Below are positions 9,315 to 16,463 of a stretch of DNA of 56,352 nt, one piece after another (position 1 is the first letter of the stretch; every line of letters begins with the position of its first letter). Origin of the DNA: an uncultured Clostridia bacterium (GTDB lineage Bacteria > Bacillota > Clostridia > Christensenellales > Borkfalkiaceae). The DNA lies in the NCBI GenBank assembly GCA_944328665.1, contig CALVHS010000040.1:1-56352 (forward strand). The letters run 5' to 3'. The translations under genes and the position numbers were made by a program. The notes under the pieces were generated by a model. That model searched no databases. It worked only from the letters and a program-made list of their open reading frames with translations, and was not told the DNA's origin.

Positions 9315-9383
9315 CCGCGGCGTGTGCTTGGCTGCGGCGCACGTCAGCGCGCCGCACTTGTCTATGCCAAGCACACGCTGCGG
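9315..9383. repeat. Long inverted repeat with nested hairpin
   Basis: Arms of 18 bases at 9315-9332 and 9366-9383 pair with one mismatch (CCGCGGCGTGTGCTTGGC against its complement). Inside the loop a second perfect pair occurs, TGCGGCGC at 9333-9340 with GCGCCGCA at 9349-9356. The two stems stack almost without gap, so the 69 bases could fold into one long hairpin in DNA or RNA. There is no T run, so it does not look like an intrinsic terminator. It lies immediately next to the point where the AraC homology ends. Confidence 0.7.
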
Positions 9384-9481
9384 TGCCAAGTTACTGCGTA
9401 TCGATGAAAAATCTCTGTTTTCTTTGAAAGGTTTTGTCGCTTTGAATTGTGTTATTAGTAAAAGGACTCGGAGGTCATTAT

Positions 9482-10171
9482 ATGAAAAAGCTGGCGTTTA
9501 TATTTAGTATGGCGGTTGTGATATGCTGCATATTGACAGGTTGCGCAAAAGATCCGGAAGCAAGGGCAATCTCTGTATTTGACAGTAGCTCCTACACTCT
9601 CCCGTTTACTCCGAATAGCGCGAATAATCATGGATCAGGTACGGATTTCGTATCCGATCTGACGCTTGAAGAAATGAAACATGAGATCGACAGTCAGCAG
9701 GGAACGACTGCGGAATTATATGGAGATTGTTTACTGATAGAAAAGCAAAACGGAGAACGGGTGGATTACTATGTCGTTACGAAATTAAGCGGAAACAGTT
9801 ATGATTTTGGAATGCCCGCTTTCAATTCGGAATCCAACGATTTGATTTTGTACCCGAAGCATCTTTTCGATTTAGCACTATCCGATAACGGAATTTGGGA
9901 AGTTACAGAGGGAAAGGAATATATCGTAAATGGTTCGGCTGATGAGTTTAAGCAATTTTATGAAAAAACGGGCGTCTTTGTCGTTACGCAAGACGAAAGC
10001 TTTCTGTCCATTGAATGGAACAAAGAATTTACCCTTTCAGACGGAGAAGTGATCAATCAGGGCGGGGCGTCGTTTACACCCGCAAAATATCAAGGCTCCT
10101 CTTTTACCATTGCTTTTACGGAAGATGAAAACGGACGAAGTGTTTCCTATTCCGTGTCGGAGGCGGAATAA
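9482..10171 (+). CDS. Small hypothetical lipoprotein linked to ABC exporter
   Basis: A 229-residue exported lipoprotein; the lipobox LTGC puts the lipid anchor at Cys21. The start at 9482 follows CGGAGG at 9470-9475; an earlier in-frame GTG/TTG would only add residues ahead of the signal peptide. The body is acidic and polar with no motif I recognise. It ends one base before the ATPase start, so it is almost certainly co-expressed with the ABC exporter and may be its accessory or immunity protein. Codon use is visibly AT-richer than in the flanking sugar genes, as in the rest of this segment. Confidence 0.72.
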   Translation: MKKLAFIFSMAVVICCILTGCAKDPEARAISVFDSSSYTLPFTPNSANNHGSGTDFVSDLTLEEMKHEIDSQQGTTAELYGDCLLIEKQNGERVDYYVVTKLSGNSYDFGMPAFNSESNDLILYPKHLFDLALSDNGIWEVTEGKEYIVNGSADEFKQFYEKTGVFVVTQDESFLSIEWNKEFTLSDGEVINQGGASFTPAKYQGSSFTIAFTEDENGRSVSYSVSEAE

Positions 10172-10172
10172 A

Positions 10173-11057
10173 ATGCAGGCACTTACAGTCAGTGGACTGA
10201 AAAAAACAATTCATAAAAAAGCAATATTAAACGATGTTTCTTTTACAATCGAACAGGGTGAATCTGTCGGATTGGTCGGCATCAACGGTGCCGGCAAATC
10301 TTCCATATTAAAATGTATCGCAGGTCTGTGGCATTGCCGGGGCGACATACTTTTTTATGGTAAACCGATCAAAGAAAACTATGCAGAGTTTGCCTCCAAG
10401 ACGGGCATCCTGATTGAATATCCGTCCTTATTCAGCGGTATGACGCTGCGGGAGAATATTCAATATTTCTCTTCCCTGCGAGGAACCGAATATAACGAAA
10501 GGTATGAGCAGACGGCAAAATTGCTCAACATTGACGATGCCTTCGATAAAAAAATCGAAACGTTTTCATCGGGCATGAAGCAAAAAGCGTGCCTGTTGAT
10601 CGCGACGCTGCATGAGCCTTCCATATTGTTGCTCGACGAGCCGACGTCGATGCTCGATCCAAAGAGCGCGGCGGAGATCCGCGCGTTCATCAGCCAAATC
10701 AAACAGAGAAATAAGCTGACTTTACTCATTTCCAGTCATAATCTCGCCGAAATAGAGAATTTGTGCGACAGAGTGCTGATATTGGAGAGCGGCCGCATTA
10801 TAAATGATTATATTTTGCACGGCAACGATACAAAGAAAGAATGTCGTTTCCGCTTTGCAACCGCCGAACTTGCCGGAGCTGTTTTTGCCAAAACGTCACA
10901 GTATTTTAATGTTTCTTTCGAAGAAGATAGCGTCTATCTATACGGCGATGTCAAAGCTATGAAAGATTTTATCCTTTCGATTGATACTGATTTCATCGAC
11001 TTGACCGTGAACGGCGGGCTGGAAAAAATTTTTATGGAGACAGCCGAGGAAAAATGA
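10173..11057 (+). CDS. ABC exporter ATP-binding protein (BcrA-like)
   Basis: ATPase of an ABC-2 type exporter, 294 residues. Walker A is GINGAGKS with Lys42, the signature is SSGMKQ at about 132-137, Walker B is ILLLDEP with Asp155 and Glu156, and the switch histidine follows in ISSHN. The long C-terminal tail after residue about 215 is typical of the bacitracin/lantibiotic-type subfamily. The start at 10173 is chosen over upstream frames because it begins MQALTVSGLKK, the usual strand of such domains, with CGGAGG at 10159-10164. The permease start overlaps the stop (ATGA). The probable role is peptide export or self-protection against envelope-active peptides; the actual substrate is unknown. 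Confidence 0.9.
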   Translation: MQALTVSGLKKTIHKKAILNDVSFTIEQGESVGLVGINGAGKSSILKCIAGLWHCRGDILFYGKPIKENYAEFASKTGILIEYPSLFSGMTLRENIQYFSSLRGTEYNERYEQTAKLLNIDDAFDKKIETFSSGMKQKACLLIATLHEPSILLLDEPTSMLDPKSAAEIRAFISQIKQRNKLTLLISSHNLAEIENLCDRVLILESGRIINDYILHGNDTKKECRFRFATAELAGAVFAKTSQYFNVSFEEDSVYLYGDVKAMKDFILSIDTDFIDLTVNGGLEKIFMETAEEK

Positions 11058-12106
11058 AGATGGCAAAATTTATAAAATTCGAACTGAAAAGAGCCGTGAC
11101 GTCCAAATGGTTTTTAATTTTATTCGTTGGTCTTGCGGTGATGGCTTTGGCTATATCGGTCTATTGTGTAATGAACAGGGACGATTCGTCTGCCGGAAAA
11201 CAGGTTTTGTATGGTGTTGCGTACTACGAAACGTTTGAAGAACTTTCACAGCAGATTGAAACGACAAAAGAAGCATTGAAAGCAGAAGAAAACGAACTTA
11301 CGGAAGGCATTGCAAACGGCTCCCTGAATGATTTGCAGATCGCCGCCGCAGAAAGAAATATACAGTACCTTGAAACAAATATAAGCGTAATGACTGTCTT
11401 GTCGGAGAATAGTATTTCGTTTGACCACGCGACGGCATATCACAATTTTAATGTAAAAAACGGAGCAAGCGTTGCAATTACGATCCTGTTCATTTCGTGG
11501 ATCATTGTCGGGCTGTTCGCAGCTTTGAAAATATCCTGCAATATACCTTCTGAACTGAAAGAGGGACAGGCAAAATTATCATTTGTTTTACCTATCGGAA
11601 AAACGCGATACTCTTTGGCTCGTTATGCCGCCGATACACTGAAATTTATTTTGCTCTATATCGTCCTTGCAATCATCGTTCTGATATGTTCCGTCATTTT
11701 CTTCGAACCGAGCGGTTACTATACGGTTGCGGCTGTTGGCTCTGCGGCGCTTTTATTGTCACCGCCTGCGGCTGTATTTTTATCTCTGGGTTTTGGATTG
11801 TTTTACATCATTGCCTGCTCTGCAATCGGATATATCGTTTCGCTTTTGATACATAACAATGTAGCCTCCTTGCTGGTTACTGCTTTTGTTTGTTTAAGCG
11901 GCTATCTCATAGAAGCCGTCGACCGGGGCATATACGGAACGATTACATTTTCTAAGTATTTGCTTCCATGCACGTTGAACATAGATAAAGTATTTTATTC
12001 GGCAGAAGCAAATTCCGTTTGGGTTGCTATCTTAATTACTCTTGCATATCTCATCCCTTTTTTCATTGTTTCCTTAATAAAGTTCAAACATACAGATCTG
12101 AATTAG
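11054..12106 (+). CDS. ABC-2 type exporter permease
   Basis: A 350-residue membrane protein translationally coupled to the ATPase by an ATGA overlap. The first hydrophobic helix lies at about residues 18-38. A charged extracellular segment with coiled-coil character follows (residues about 55-110, rich in Glu and Gln), then five further hydrophobic segments to the end. This one-plus-five layout matches ABC-2 permeases of peptide or drug exporters. Together with the preceding lipoprotein and ATPase it makes a three-gene unit. It ends 43 bases before the MITE-like element. Confidence 0.82.
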   Translation: MKMAKFIKFELKRAVTSKWFLILFVGLAVMALAISVYCVMNRDDSSAGKQVLYGVAYYETFEELSQQIETTKEALKAEENELTEGIANGSLNDLQIAAAERNIQYLETNISVMTVLSENSISFDHATAYHNFNVKNGASVAITILFISWIIVGLFAALKISCNIPSELKEGQAKLSFVLPIGKTRYSLARYAADTLKFILLYIVLAIIVLICSVIFFEPSGYYTVAAVGSAALLLSPPAAVFLSLGFGLFYIIACSAIGYIVSLLIHNNVASLLVTAFVCLSGYLIEAVDRGIYGTITFSKYLLPCTLNIDKVFYSAEANSVWVAILITLAYLIPFFIVSLIKFKHTDLN

Positions 12107-12125
12107 TGAGATGTTTGTACGAGAT

Positions 12126-12155
12126 TTGACGGAAGTATCGATCTTCTTGTATACT
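12126..12155 (+). promoter_or_regulatory. Candidate promoter split by the MITE-like element
   Basis: TTGACG at 12126-12131 and TATACT at 12150-12155 are separated by 18 bases. The -10 box lies at the left end of the inverted-repeat element, while the -35 lies outside it. Transcription would run through the 283-bp element into the sigma factor gene. This is a sequence match only. Confidence 0.45.
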
Positions 12156-12432
12156 GTAAGGGAGTAATACGAACCCGATCAAAAGCGGAAACCGAGGCGC
12201 TCATGCATTGTTGAAGCCCTTGCCCGTGCCACACGGCACGCGCTGCGGACTTCGCCGCGCCTTAGCGTCCGTCTTGCCGCTTTTGATTGCTTTGCACTTT
12301 TTGCGGCAAAATTTTGGGATGAGTTGCCGCGAAGAGGATGCGGCAATACCCGCGTATTGCAAAGACGATGAACGGCAAGGCGCGCAAAAGATGCCACAAA
12401 AAGCTGTGTTCGTATTTTTCCCTTACAGTATA
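12150..12432. mobile_element. MITE-like element with 25-bp terminal inverted repeats
   Basis: Termini at 12150-12174 and 12408-12432 are inverted copies with 23 of 25 positions matching (TATACTGTAAGGGAGTAATA... against its complement; the two mismatches fall at positions 15-16). The outermost TA on each side could be a TA target duplication, as made by IS630/Tc1-type transposases. The 233-bp interior has no convincing gene. It has several short inverted repeats: ATCAAAAGCGG at 12178-12188 with its complement at 12277-12287, CGTGCC/GGCACG, GCGGCAA/TTGCCGC and GCAATAC/GTATTGC. Size, TA ends and lack of a transposase fit a non-autonomous miniature element. A conserved structured RNA is the main alternative. 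Confidence 0.7.
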
Positions 12433-12473
12433 ATATAGAGGAACCTGTGCTTTGAGTGTTCAGGAGAACAAGG

Positions 12474-12959
12474 ATGCGGCAACCCAAAATAGACAATTTC
12501 ATAATCAAGGATATTATTGAGCGATACTCCGATATGATCATGCGGATTGCGTATCATCACACAGGAAATCTGACTGAATGTGAAGATATTATGCAAGACG
12601 TGTTTGTTTCTCTGATAAAAAAATATCCGTTTCATAGCGAAGAACATATGAAGGCTTGGATCATACGGGTAACGATAAACAAATGTAAGAATTATATGAA
12701 GTCATCTTATCGAAAAATCCTGCCGCTCTCCGAGCACAGCAACATTGCTGTGATGACCGATAGTTCAAATGAGGTCATGGAAGAAATCATGTTATTACCC
12801 GAAACGGAACGAGATGTTATCTACCTACATTACTATGAAGGTTATACGGCAAAAGAAATCGGAAAAATGATAAGCAAGTCCGAAAATGCAGTGCATATTA
12901 TTCTGACGAGGGCAAGAAGTCGTTTGAAACTATTGATCGATGGAGAAACGTCAAAATGA
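12474..12959 (+). CDS. ECF-type RNA polymerase sigma factor
   Basis: A 161-residue sigma-70 family factor. The start ATG at 12474 follows AGGAG at 12462-12466 with good spacing; a GTG at 12456 would be six codons longer but has no such site. Region 2 lies at about residues 10-77 (YSDMIMRIAYHHTGN, then EDIMQDVFVSL and AWIIRVTINKCKNY). Region 4 lies at about 105-155 (LPETERDVIYLHYYEGYTA, then IGKMISKSENAV as the recognition helix). Length and lack of regions 1 and 3 are typical of ECF factors. Its stop overlaps the start of a membrane protein that is the likely anti-sigma factor. It probably directs RNA polymerase to envelope-stress or exporter promoters. Confidence 0.88.
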   Translation: MRQPKIDNFIIKDIIERYSDMIMRIAYHHTGNLTECEDIMQDVFVSLIKKYPFHSEEHMKAWIIRVTINKCKNYMKSSYRKILPLSEHSNIAVMTDSSNEVMEEIMLLPETERDVIYLHYYEGYTAKEIGKMISKSENAVHIILTRARSRLKLLIDGETSK

Positions 12960-13714
12960 AGATCGAAGATTACAAGAAAGCCGTAACGGAAATTAAAGCC
13001 CGCCTTGAAAAAAAGGAAGAAATAGCCGAAATTCTCATGCAAGAAATTCAAGACGGCGATGGCTCTACGACTTCCAAAAAGCGTGCAAGACGCTCTTTGC
13101 GAGCTGCAATCGCCGCCGCTGCCGCCTGCATACTTATTATCCCGGTCATGGTTTTCGTATTCATACCGTCTTTCGAACAGGAACACCCGATCATTGCATA
13201 CGAAGCAAACGAAGTTTACGAGCGGACGGACGGCAGCACGGCTGTCTTTACCGAAATATCCGTCTATGAGAATCTGAGTGCAAGCGGGACGGAATACAAC
13301 GGATATTTTCTTATTGTGCGGGGTACGCTGAATTTTACAGATTTTTCTTATGATCCGCAAACGGACGCCATGTTTTTGTATTCATCAGAGGATGATGCAG
13401 AACAGCTTTCATTTTGTAATGATTTGAGTATAGCTTTGAACAACGGGCGGTTGCCTGTCGGACAGGAGAAACAGACAGTAAACGGTGAAATCGTCTTGGT
13501 GTATGAACTTTCGGAAGAACAGTTCAATATCATCGAATACGGAGAAAATGTAACCGAAGAAGGAGATCTGCGGCTTACTTTATCCGATTGTTATTATACC
13601 TCTGGTAATGCTGCTTTTCCTGTTTGGTTTACATTTAATATTGAGAAAGATCGATCAAGCATTATACGGAGTTCTTATGTTCGGTTGATTGAATTTGCCT
13701 ATATAGTGAAATAG
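12956..13714 (+). CDS. Putative membrane-anchored anti-sigma factor
   Basis: A 252-residue single-pass membrane protein, coupled to the sigma gene by an ATGA overlap. The cytoplasmic N-terminus is about 48 residues, helical and charged, ending in KKRARR. A hydrophobic helix follows at about 49-71, and the remaining 180 residues would lie outside the cell as a beta-rich sensor. The layout and the gene order after an ECF gene point to an anti-sigma factor. The N-terminal part is shorter than a standard anti-sigma domain and lacks a zinc HxxxCxxC motif, so it is a non-ZAS type or a different kind of regulator. No closer family recognised. Confidence 0.65.
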   Translation: MKIEDYKKAVTEIKARLEKKEEIAEILMQEIQDGDGSTTSKKRARRSLRAAIAAAAACILIIPVMVFVFIPSFEQEHPIIAYEANEVYERTDGSTAVFTEISVYENLSASGTEYNGYFLIVRGTLNFTDFSYDPQTDAMFLYSSEDDAEQLSFCNDLSIALNNGRLPVGQEKQTVNGEIVLVYELSEEQFNIIEYGENVTEEGDLRLTLSDCYYTSGNAAFPVWFTFNIEKDRSSIIRSSYVRLIEFAYIVK

Positions 13715-13750
13715 AGACGCCTGTTCATTACGATCAGGCGTTTCTTTTTA
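13715..13750 (+). terminator. Rho-independent terminator after sigma/anti-sigma pair
   Basis: AGAGACGCCTG (13713-13723) pairs with CAGGCGTTTCT (13735-13745) around an 11-base loop, starting at the stop codon of the anti-sigma gene and followed by TTTTTAT. One mismatch in eleven pairs. It is a typical intrinsic terminator for the ECF operon. Confidence 0.85.
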
Positions 13751-13762
13751 TGTCCATAAAAA

Positions 13763-13876
13763 CATTCCTCTTTCGACGCGGAGCGGTGCATATCGCAAAA
13801 CGACGAGATCGCGATCGGTTTTTTGCCCAAGGACATCTATGTTTTTGACCGCGTGACCGGAGGCGGGATCATGTAA
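13763..13876 (+). pseudogene. C-terminal remnant of a MsmK/UgpC-like sugar importer ATPase
   Basis: A short open frame ends at TAA 13874-13876 and reads NDEIAIGFLPKDIYVFD, then RVTGGGIM. This matches the end of the regulatory (TOBE-like) domain of carbohydrate importer ATPases, where GDEVxxGxxPEDIHxFDxxTG is the usual form. No Walker motifs or start codon occur upstream; the intrinsic terminator of the previous operon sits only about 15 bases away. So only about the last 38 codons survive. It matters because none of the three importers in the window has its own ATPase. Identification rests on a short motif and should be treated as probable. Confidence 0.55.
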
Positions 13877-14006
13877 ACGCCGTTCCCGGATCCGAAAGAT
13901 GCGGATCTTATAACCCGGACTTATGGACGGCATAAACAATTAAAAACTTTCATTTTGCTTATAAGCTCCATAAAAAAGTGCGAAAAAACAAATTGCGCTC
14001 ATACGC

Positions 14007-14035
14007 TTGTCTAATGCTGGGCGCGGAAATATAAT
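14007..14035 (+). promoter_or_regulatory. Candidate sigma-A promoter of the dapF operon
   Basis: TTGTCT at 14007-14012 and TATAAT at 14030-14035 are 17 bases apart, inside the 444-base stretch between the ECF operon stop and dapF. Transcription would start near 14042, leaving a leader of about 115 bases. Besides this promoter, the stretch holds the terminator at 13715 and the ATPase remnant; I see no riboswitch or small RNA in the leader. Confidence 0.6.
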
Positions 14036-14158
14036 AAACTTTGTTGTTAAAAAATTTTTCGGCGAGGGCGAATGCCGCGCCAATGCGGAAAGGGGCGCTC
14101 GAAGATCGCTCGGGCGGCGCCGGAAATGCCGAAAACATACGGATCGAAAGGAGGAAAA

Positions 14159-14992
14159 ATGTTGCGCAGGTTTGTGAAAATGGAGGGCGCGGGCAACGAT
14201 TATATCTATTTCGACTGCCTGCGCGAACAGCTTTTTGCTCCGGGGCCGCTCGCCGTCCGCCTTTCCGACCGGCATAAAGGCATCGGCGGCGACGGCATCG
14301 TGCTGATCTGCCCGAGCGAGATCGCCGACGCGAAGATGCGCATGTTCAATGCGGACGGCAGCGAAGGGATGATGTGCGGCAACGCCGTCCGCTGCGTGGG
14401 CAAGTACTTGTACGAGAGCGGCGCGGTGCGAAAGGAAGAGATGACGGTCGAAACGCGCAGCGGGATAAAAAAGCTCAAACTGTATCCGGAAGGCGGCCGC
14501 GTTTTCCGTGTGCGCGCGGATATGGGGGCGGCGGTATTTGATGCCGAAAAGGTACCCGTCGTCCTGCCCGTGCGGCAGGCCGTCGATCATCCCGTACAGA
14601 TCGCCGGGGGAACGCACCGCATCACCTGCGTCTCGATGGGCAATCCGCATTGCGTCGTGTTCGAAGACCCGGACGCGCTCGATCTAACAAAAATCGGCCC
14701 GCTGTTTGAAAATGCGTCCATTTTCCCCGAACGGGTCAATACGGAATTTGTGCAGAAGATCGGAGAGCGCACCTTAAAAATGCGGGTATGGGAGCGCGGC
14801 AGCGGCGAAACGCTCGCCTGCGGTACGGGCGCATGCGCGGCGGCGGCAGCGGCGGTGGCAGCGGGGATGTTCCCCCGCGGCGTGGACATCGAAGTGCGGC
14901 TGCGCGGCGGCACGCTAACCATCAACGTGGGGGAAAGCGTGTTTATGACGGGCGAAGCGCGCACGGTATTTACGGGAGAGATCGAATTGTAA
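14159..14992 (+). CDS. dapF: Diaminopimelate epimerase
   Basis: Converts LL-diaminopimelate to the meso form for lysine and peptidoglycan synthesis; cytoplasmic, cofactor-free, two-cysteine mechanism. The 277-residue protein begins MLRRFVKMEGAGNDYIYFD, the expected N-terminal substrate site. Catalytic cysteines are Cys73 in MMCGNAVRC and Cys221 in ACGTGACA. The start at 14159 follows AAAGGAGG; an in-frame ATG at 14072 would add 29 non-homologous residues. It heads an operon with purF (10-base gap), pyrG and dapL. DapL, at the other end of the operon, makes its LL-diaminopimelate substrate, so the two lysine enzymes bracket two nucleotide enzymes. Confidence 0.95.
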   Translation: MLRRFVKMEGAGNDYIYFDCLREQLFAPGPLAVRLSDRHKGIGGDGIVLICPSEIADAKMRMFNADGSEGMMCGNAVRCVGKYLYESGAVRKEEMTVETRSGIKKLKLYPEGGRVFRVRADMGAAVFDAEKVPVVLPVRQAVDHPVQIAGGTHRITCVSMGNPHCVVFEDPDALDLTKIGPLFENASIFPERVNTEFVQKIGERTLKMRVWERGSGETLACGTGACAAAAAAVAAGMFPRGVDIEVRLRGGTLTINVGESVFMTGEARTVFTGEIEL

Positions 14993-15002
14993 AGGAGAGG
15001 CG

Positions 15003-16463
15003 ATGAGCGGGATCCATGAAGAATGCGGCGTGTTCGGCGTCGTCTGCGGGCGGCGGCAGAATGTGGCGGATACGGTATTTTACGGGCTATACGCCTTACA
15101 GCACCGCGGGCAGGAGAGTTGCGGCATCGCCGTGAACGACGACGGATATCTGCGCTGCTATAAGCAGGCGGGGCTGGTCGGCGAAGTGCTTTCTCCGCCT
15201 GTCCGCGCGGCGCTGGGGGAGGGAAACATGGCGGTGGGGCACGTCCGTTACGGCACTACGGGCGGAAGCGACGTGCGCAACGCGCAGCCGATCATGGTAA
15301 ACCATAAGAACGGCAGGATGGCGCTCGTACACAACGGGAACATCGCGAATGCGCGGCAGCTGCGCGCCGAACTCGAAGAAAAGGGCGCCATCTTCCACAC
15401 GGCGAGCGATACGGAGATCATCGCCTATCTCATCACGAGGGAGCGGCTGAAAAGCGATTGCATCGAAGAGGCGGTGCGCCGTGCCGTGCGGCGCCTGCAA
15501 GGGGCATATTCGCTGATCGTCATGTCGCCGACCAAACTCATTGCCGTGCGCGATCCGCATGCGTTCCGCCCCCTTTGCTGCGGCAAAACGGAGGACGGCT
15601 ATATCGTCGCTTCCGAGAGCTGCGCGCTCGACGCCGTCGGCGCCGCCTTCGTCCGCGACATACGGGCGGGGGAGATGCTCGTGTTCGACAGGAAGGGGCC
15701 CCGTTCCCTCACCCTCGGCGGAAAGTGCCGGCCGACGCCGTGTATTTTCGAATATATTTATTTCGCGCGGCCGGATTCCGTGCTCGACGGCATCTCGGTG
15801 CACGAGGCGAGAAAGCGCGCGGGGGCGATCCTTGCCAAGGCATATCCCGTGCAGGCGGACGTTGTCGTCGGCGTGCCCGATTCGGGCATCGACGCGGCGC
15901 TCGGGTATGCGCAGGCGTCGCACATCCCGTACGGCGTGGGGCTCGTCAAGAACAAATACATCGGCAGAACGTTTATAGAGCCGGCCTCTTCCCTGCGGGA
16001 AAACGCCGTGCGCATCAAACTCAACGCCGTTAAAAGCGCGGTCGCGGGCAAACGGGTGGTGCTCATCGACGATTCGATCGTCCGCGGCACGACCATCGGC
16101 CGCATTGTCCGGCTTTTGAAGGAGGCGGGCGCAAAACAGGTGCATCTCCGCGTCACGGCGCCGCCCTTCCTGTTCCCGTGCCACTACGGCACGGATATCG
16201 ATTCCAAGGAAAACCTCATCGCCTGCAAATATTCGGCGGAGGAGATCGCAAAGATCGCGGGCGCCGATTCGCTCGGCTATTTTCCGCTCGGAAAGCTGAA
16301 CAGATTGGCGCCTTTCCCCCGCGGGGTGCGCGCGTGCAGAGCCTGTTTTGACGGCAAGTACCCCACGCGCGTCTTTGAGGGAGGAAAGAGAGATAAATTC
16401 GAACAAAAGCTCGGCATGTTTTCGGGCGGGCAAGGCGGAAACACGGCGAAGGAGGAACAATGA
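15003..16463 (+). CDS. purF: Amidophosphoribosyltransferase
   Basis: First committed enzyme of de novo purine synthesis: PRPP plus glutamine gives phosphoribosylamine. The 486-residue precursor starts [12 protein letters not shown], so seven residues must be cleaved to expose the N-terminal nucleophile Cys8. The glutaminase domain carries LQHRGQES and the [10 protein letters not shown] loop. The phosphoribosyltransferase PRPP loop is [13 protein letters not shown] at about 352-364. Four cysteines in the places used by the B. subtilis-type 4Fe-4S cluster are present (Cys247, Cys393, Cys445, Cys448, precursor numbering), so it is the oxygen-labile type. AGGAG precedes the ATG; the stop overlaps the pyrG start. 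It is unusual that no other purine gene adjoins it. Confidence 0.96.
   Translation: MSGIHEECGVFGVVCGRRQNVADTVFYGLYALQHRGQESCGIAVNDDGYLRCYKQAGLVGEVLSPPVRAALGEGNMAVGHVRYGTTGGSDVRNAQPIMVNHKNGRMALVHNGNIANARQLRAELEEKGAIFHTASDTEIIAYLITRERLKSDCIEEAVRRAVRRLQGAYSLIVMSPTKLIAVRDPHAFRPLCCGKTEDGYIVASESCALDAVGAAFVRDIRAGEMLVFDRKGPRSLTLGGKCRPTPCIFEYIYFARPDSVLDGISVHEARKRAGAILAKAYPVQADVVVGVPDSGIDAALGYAQASHIPYGVGLVKNKYIGRTFIEPASSLRENAVRIKLNAVKSAVAGKRVVLIDDSIVRGTTIGRIVRLLKEAGAKQVHLRVTAPPFLFPCHYGTDIDSKENLIACKYSAEEIAKIAGADSLGYFPLGKLNRLAPFPRGVRACRACFDGKYPTRVFEGGKRDKFEQKLGMFSGGQGGNTAKEEQ

Noticed and set aside
12179..12541. Open frames of 76 and 120 codons inside the MITE-like element
   Set aside because: No ribosome binding site, no motif, and they cross or lie within inverted repeats; better explained as non-coding.
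13748..13939. Minus-strand frame of 63 codons before dapF
   Set aside because: Antisense to the ATPase remnant; no start signal and basic, low-complexity product.
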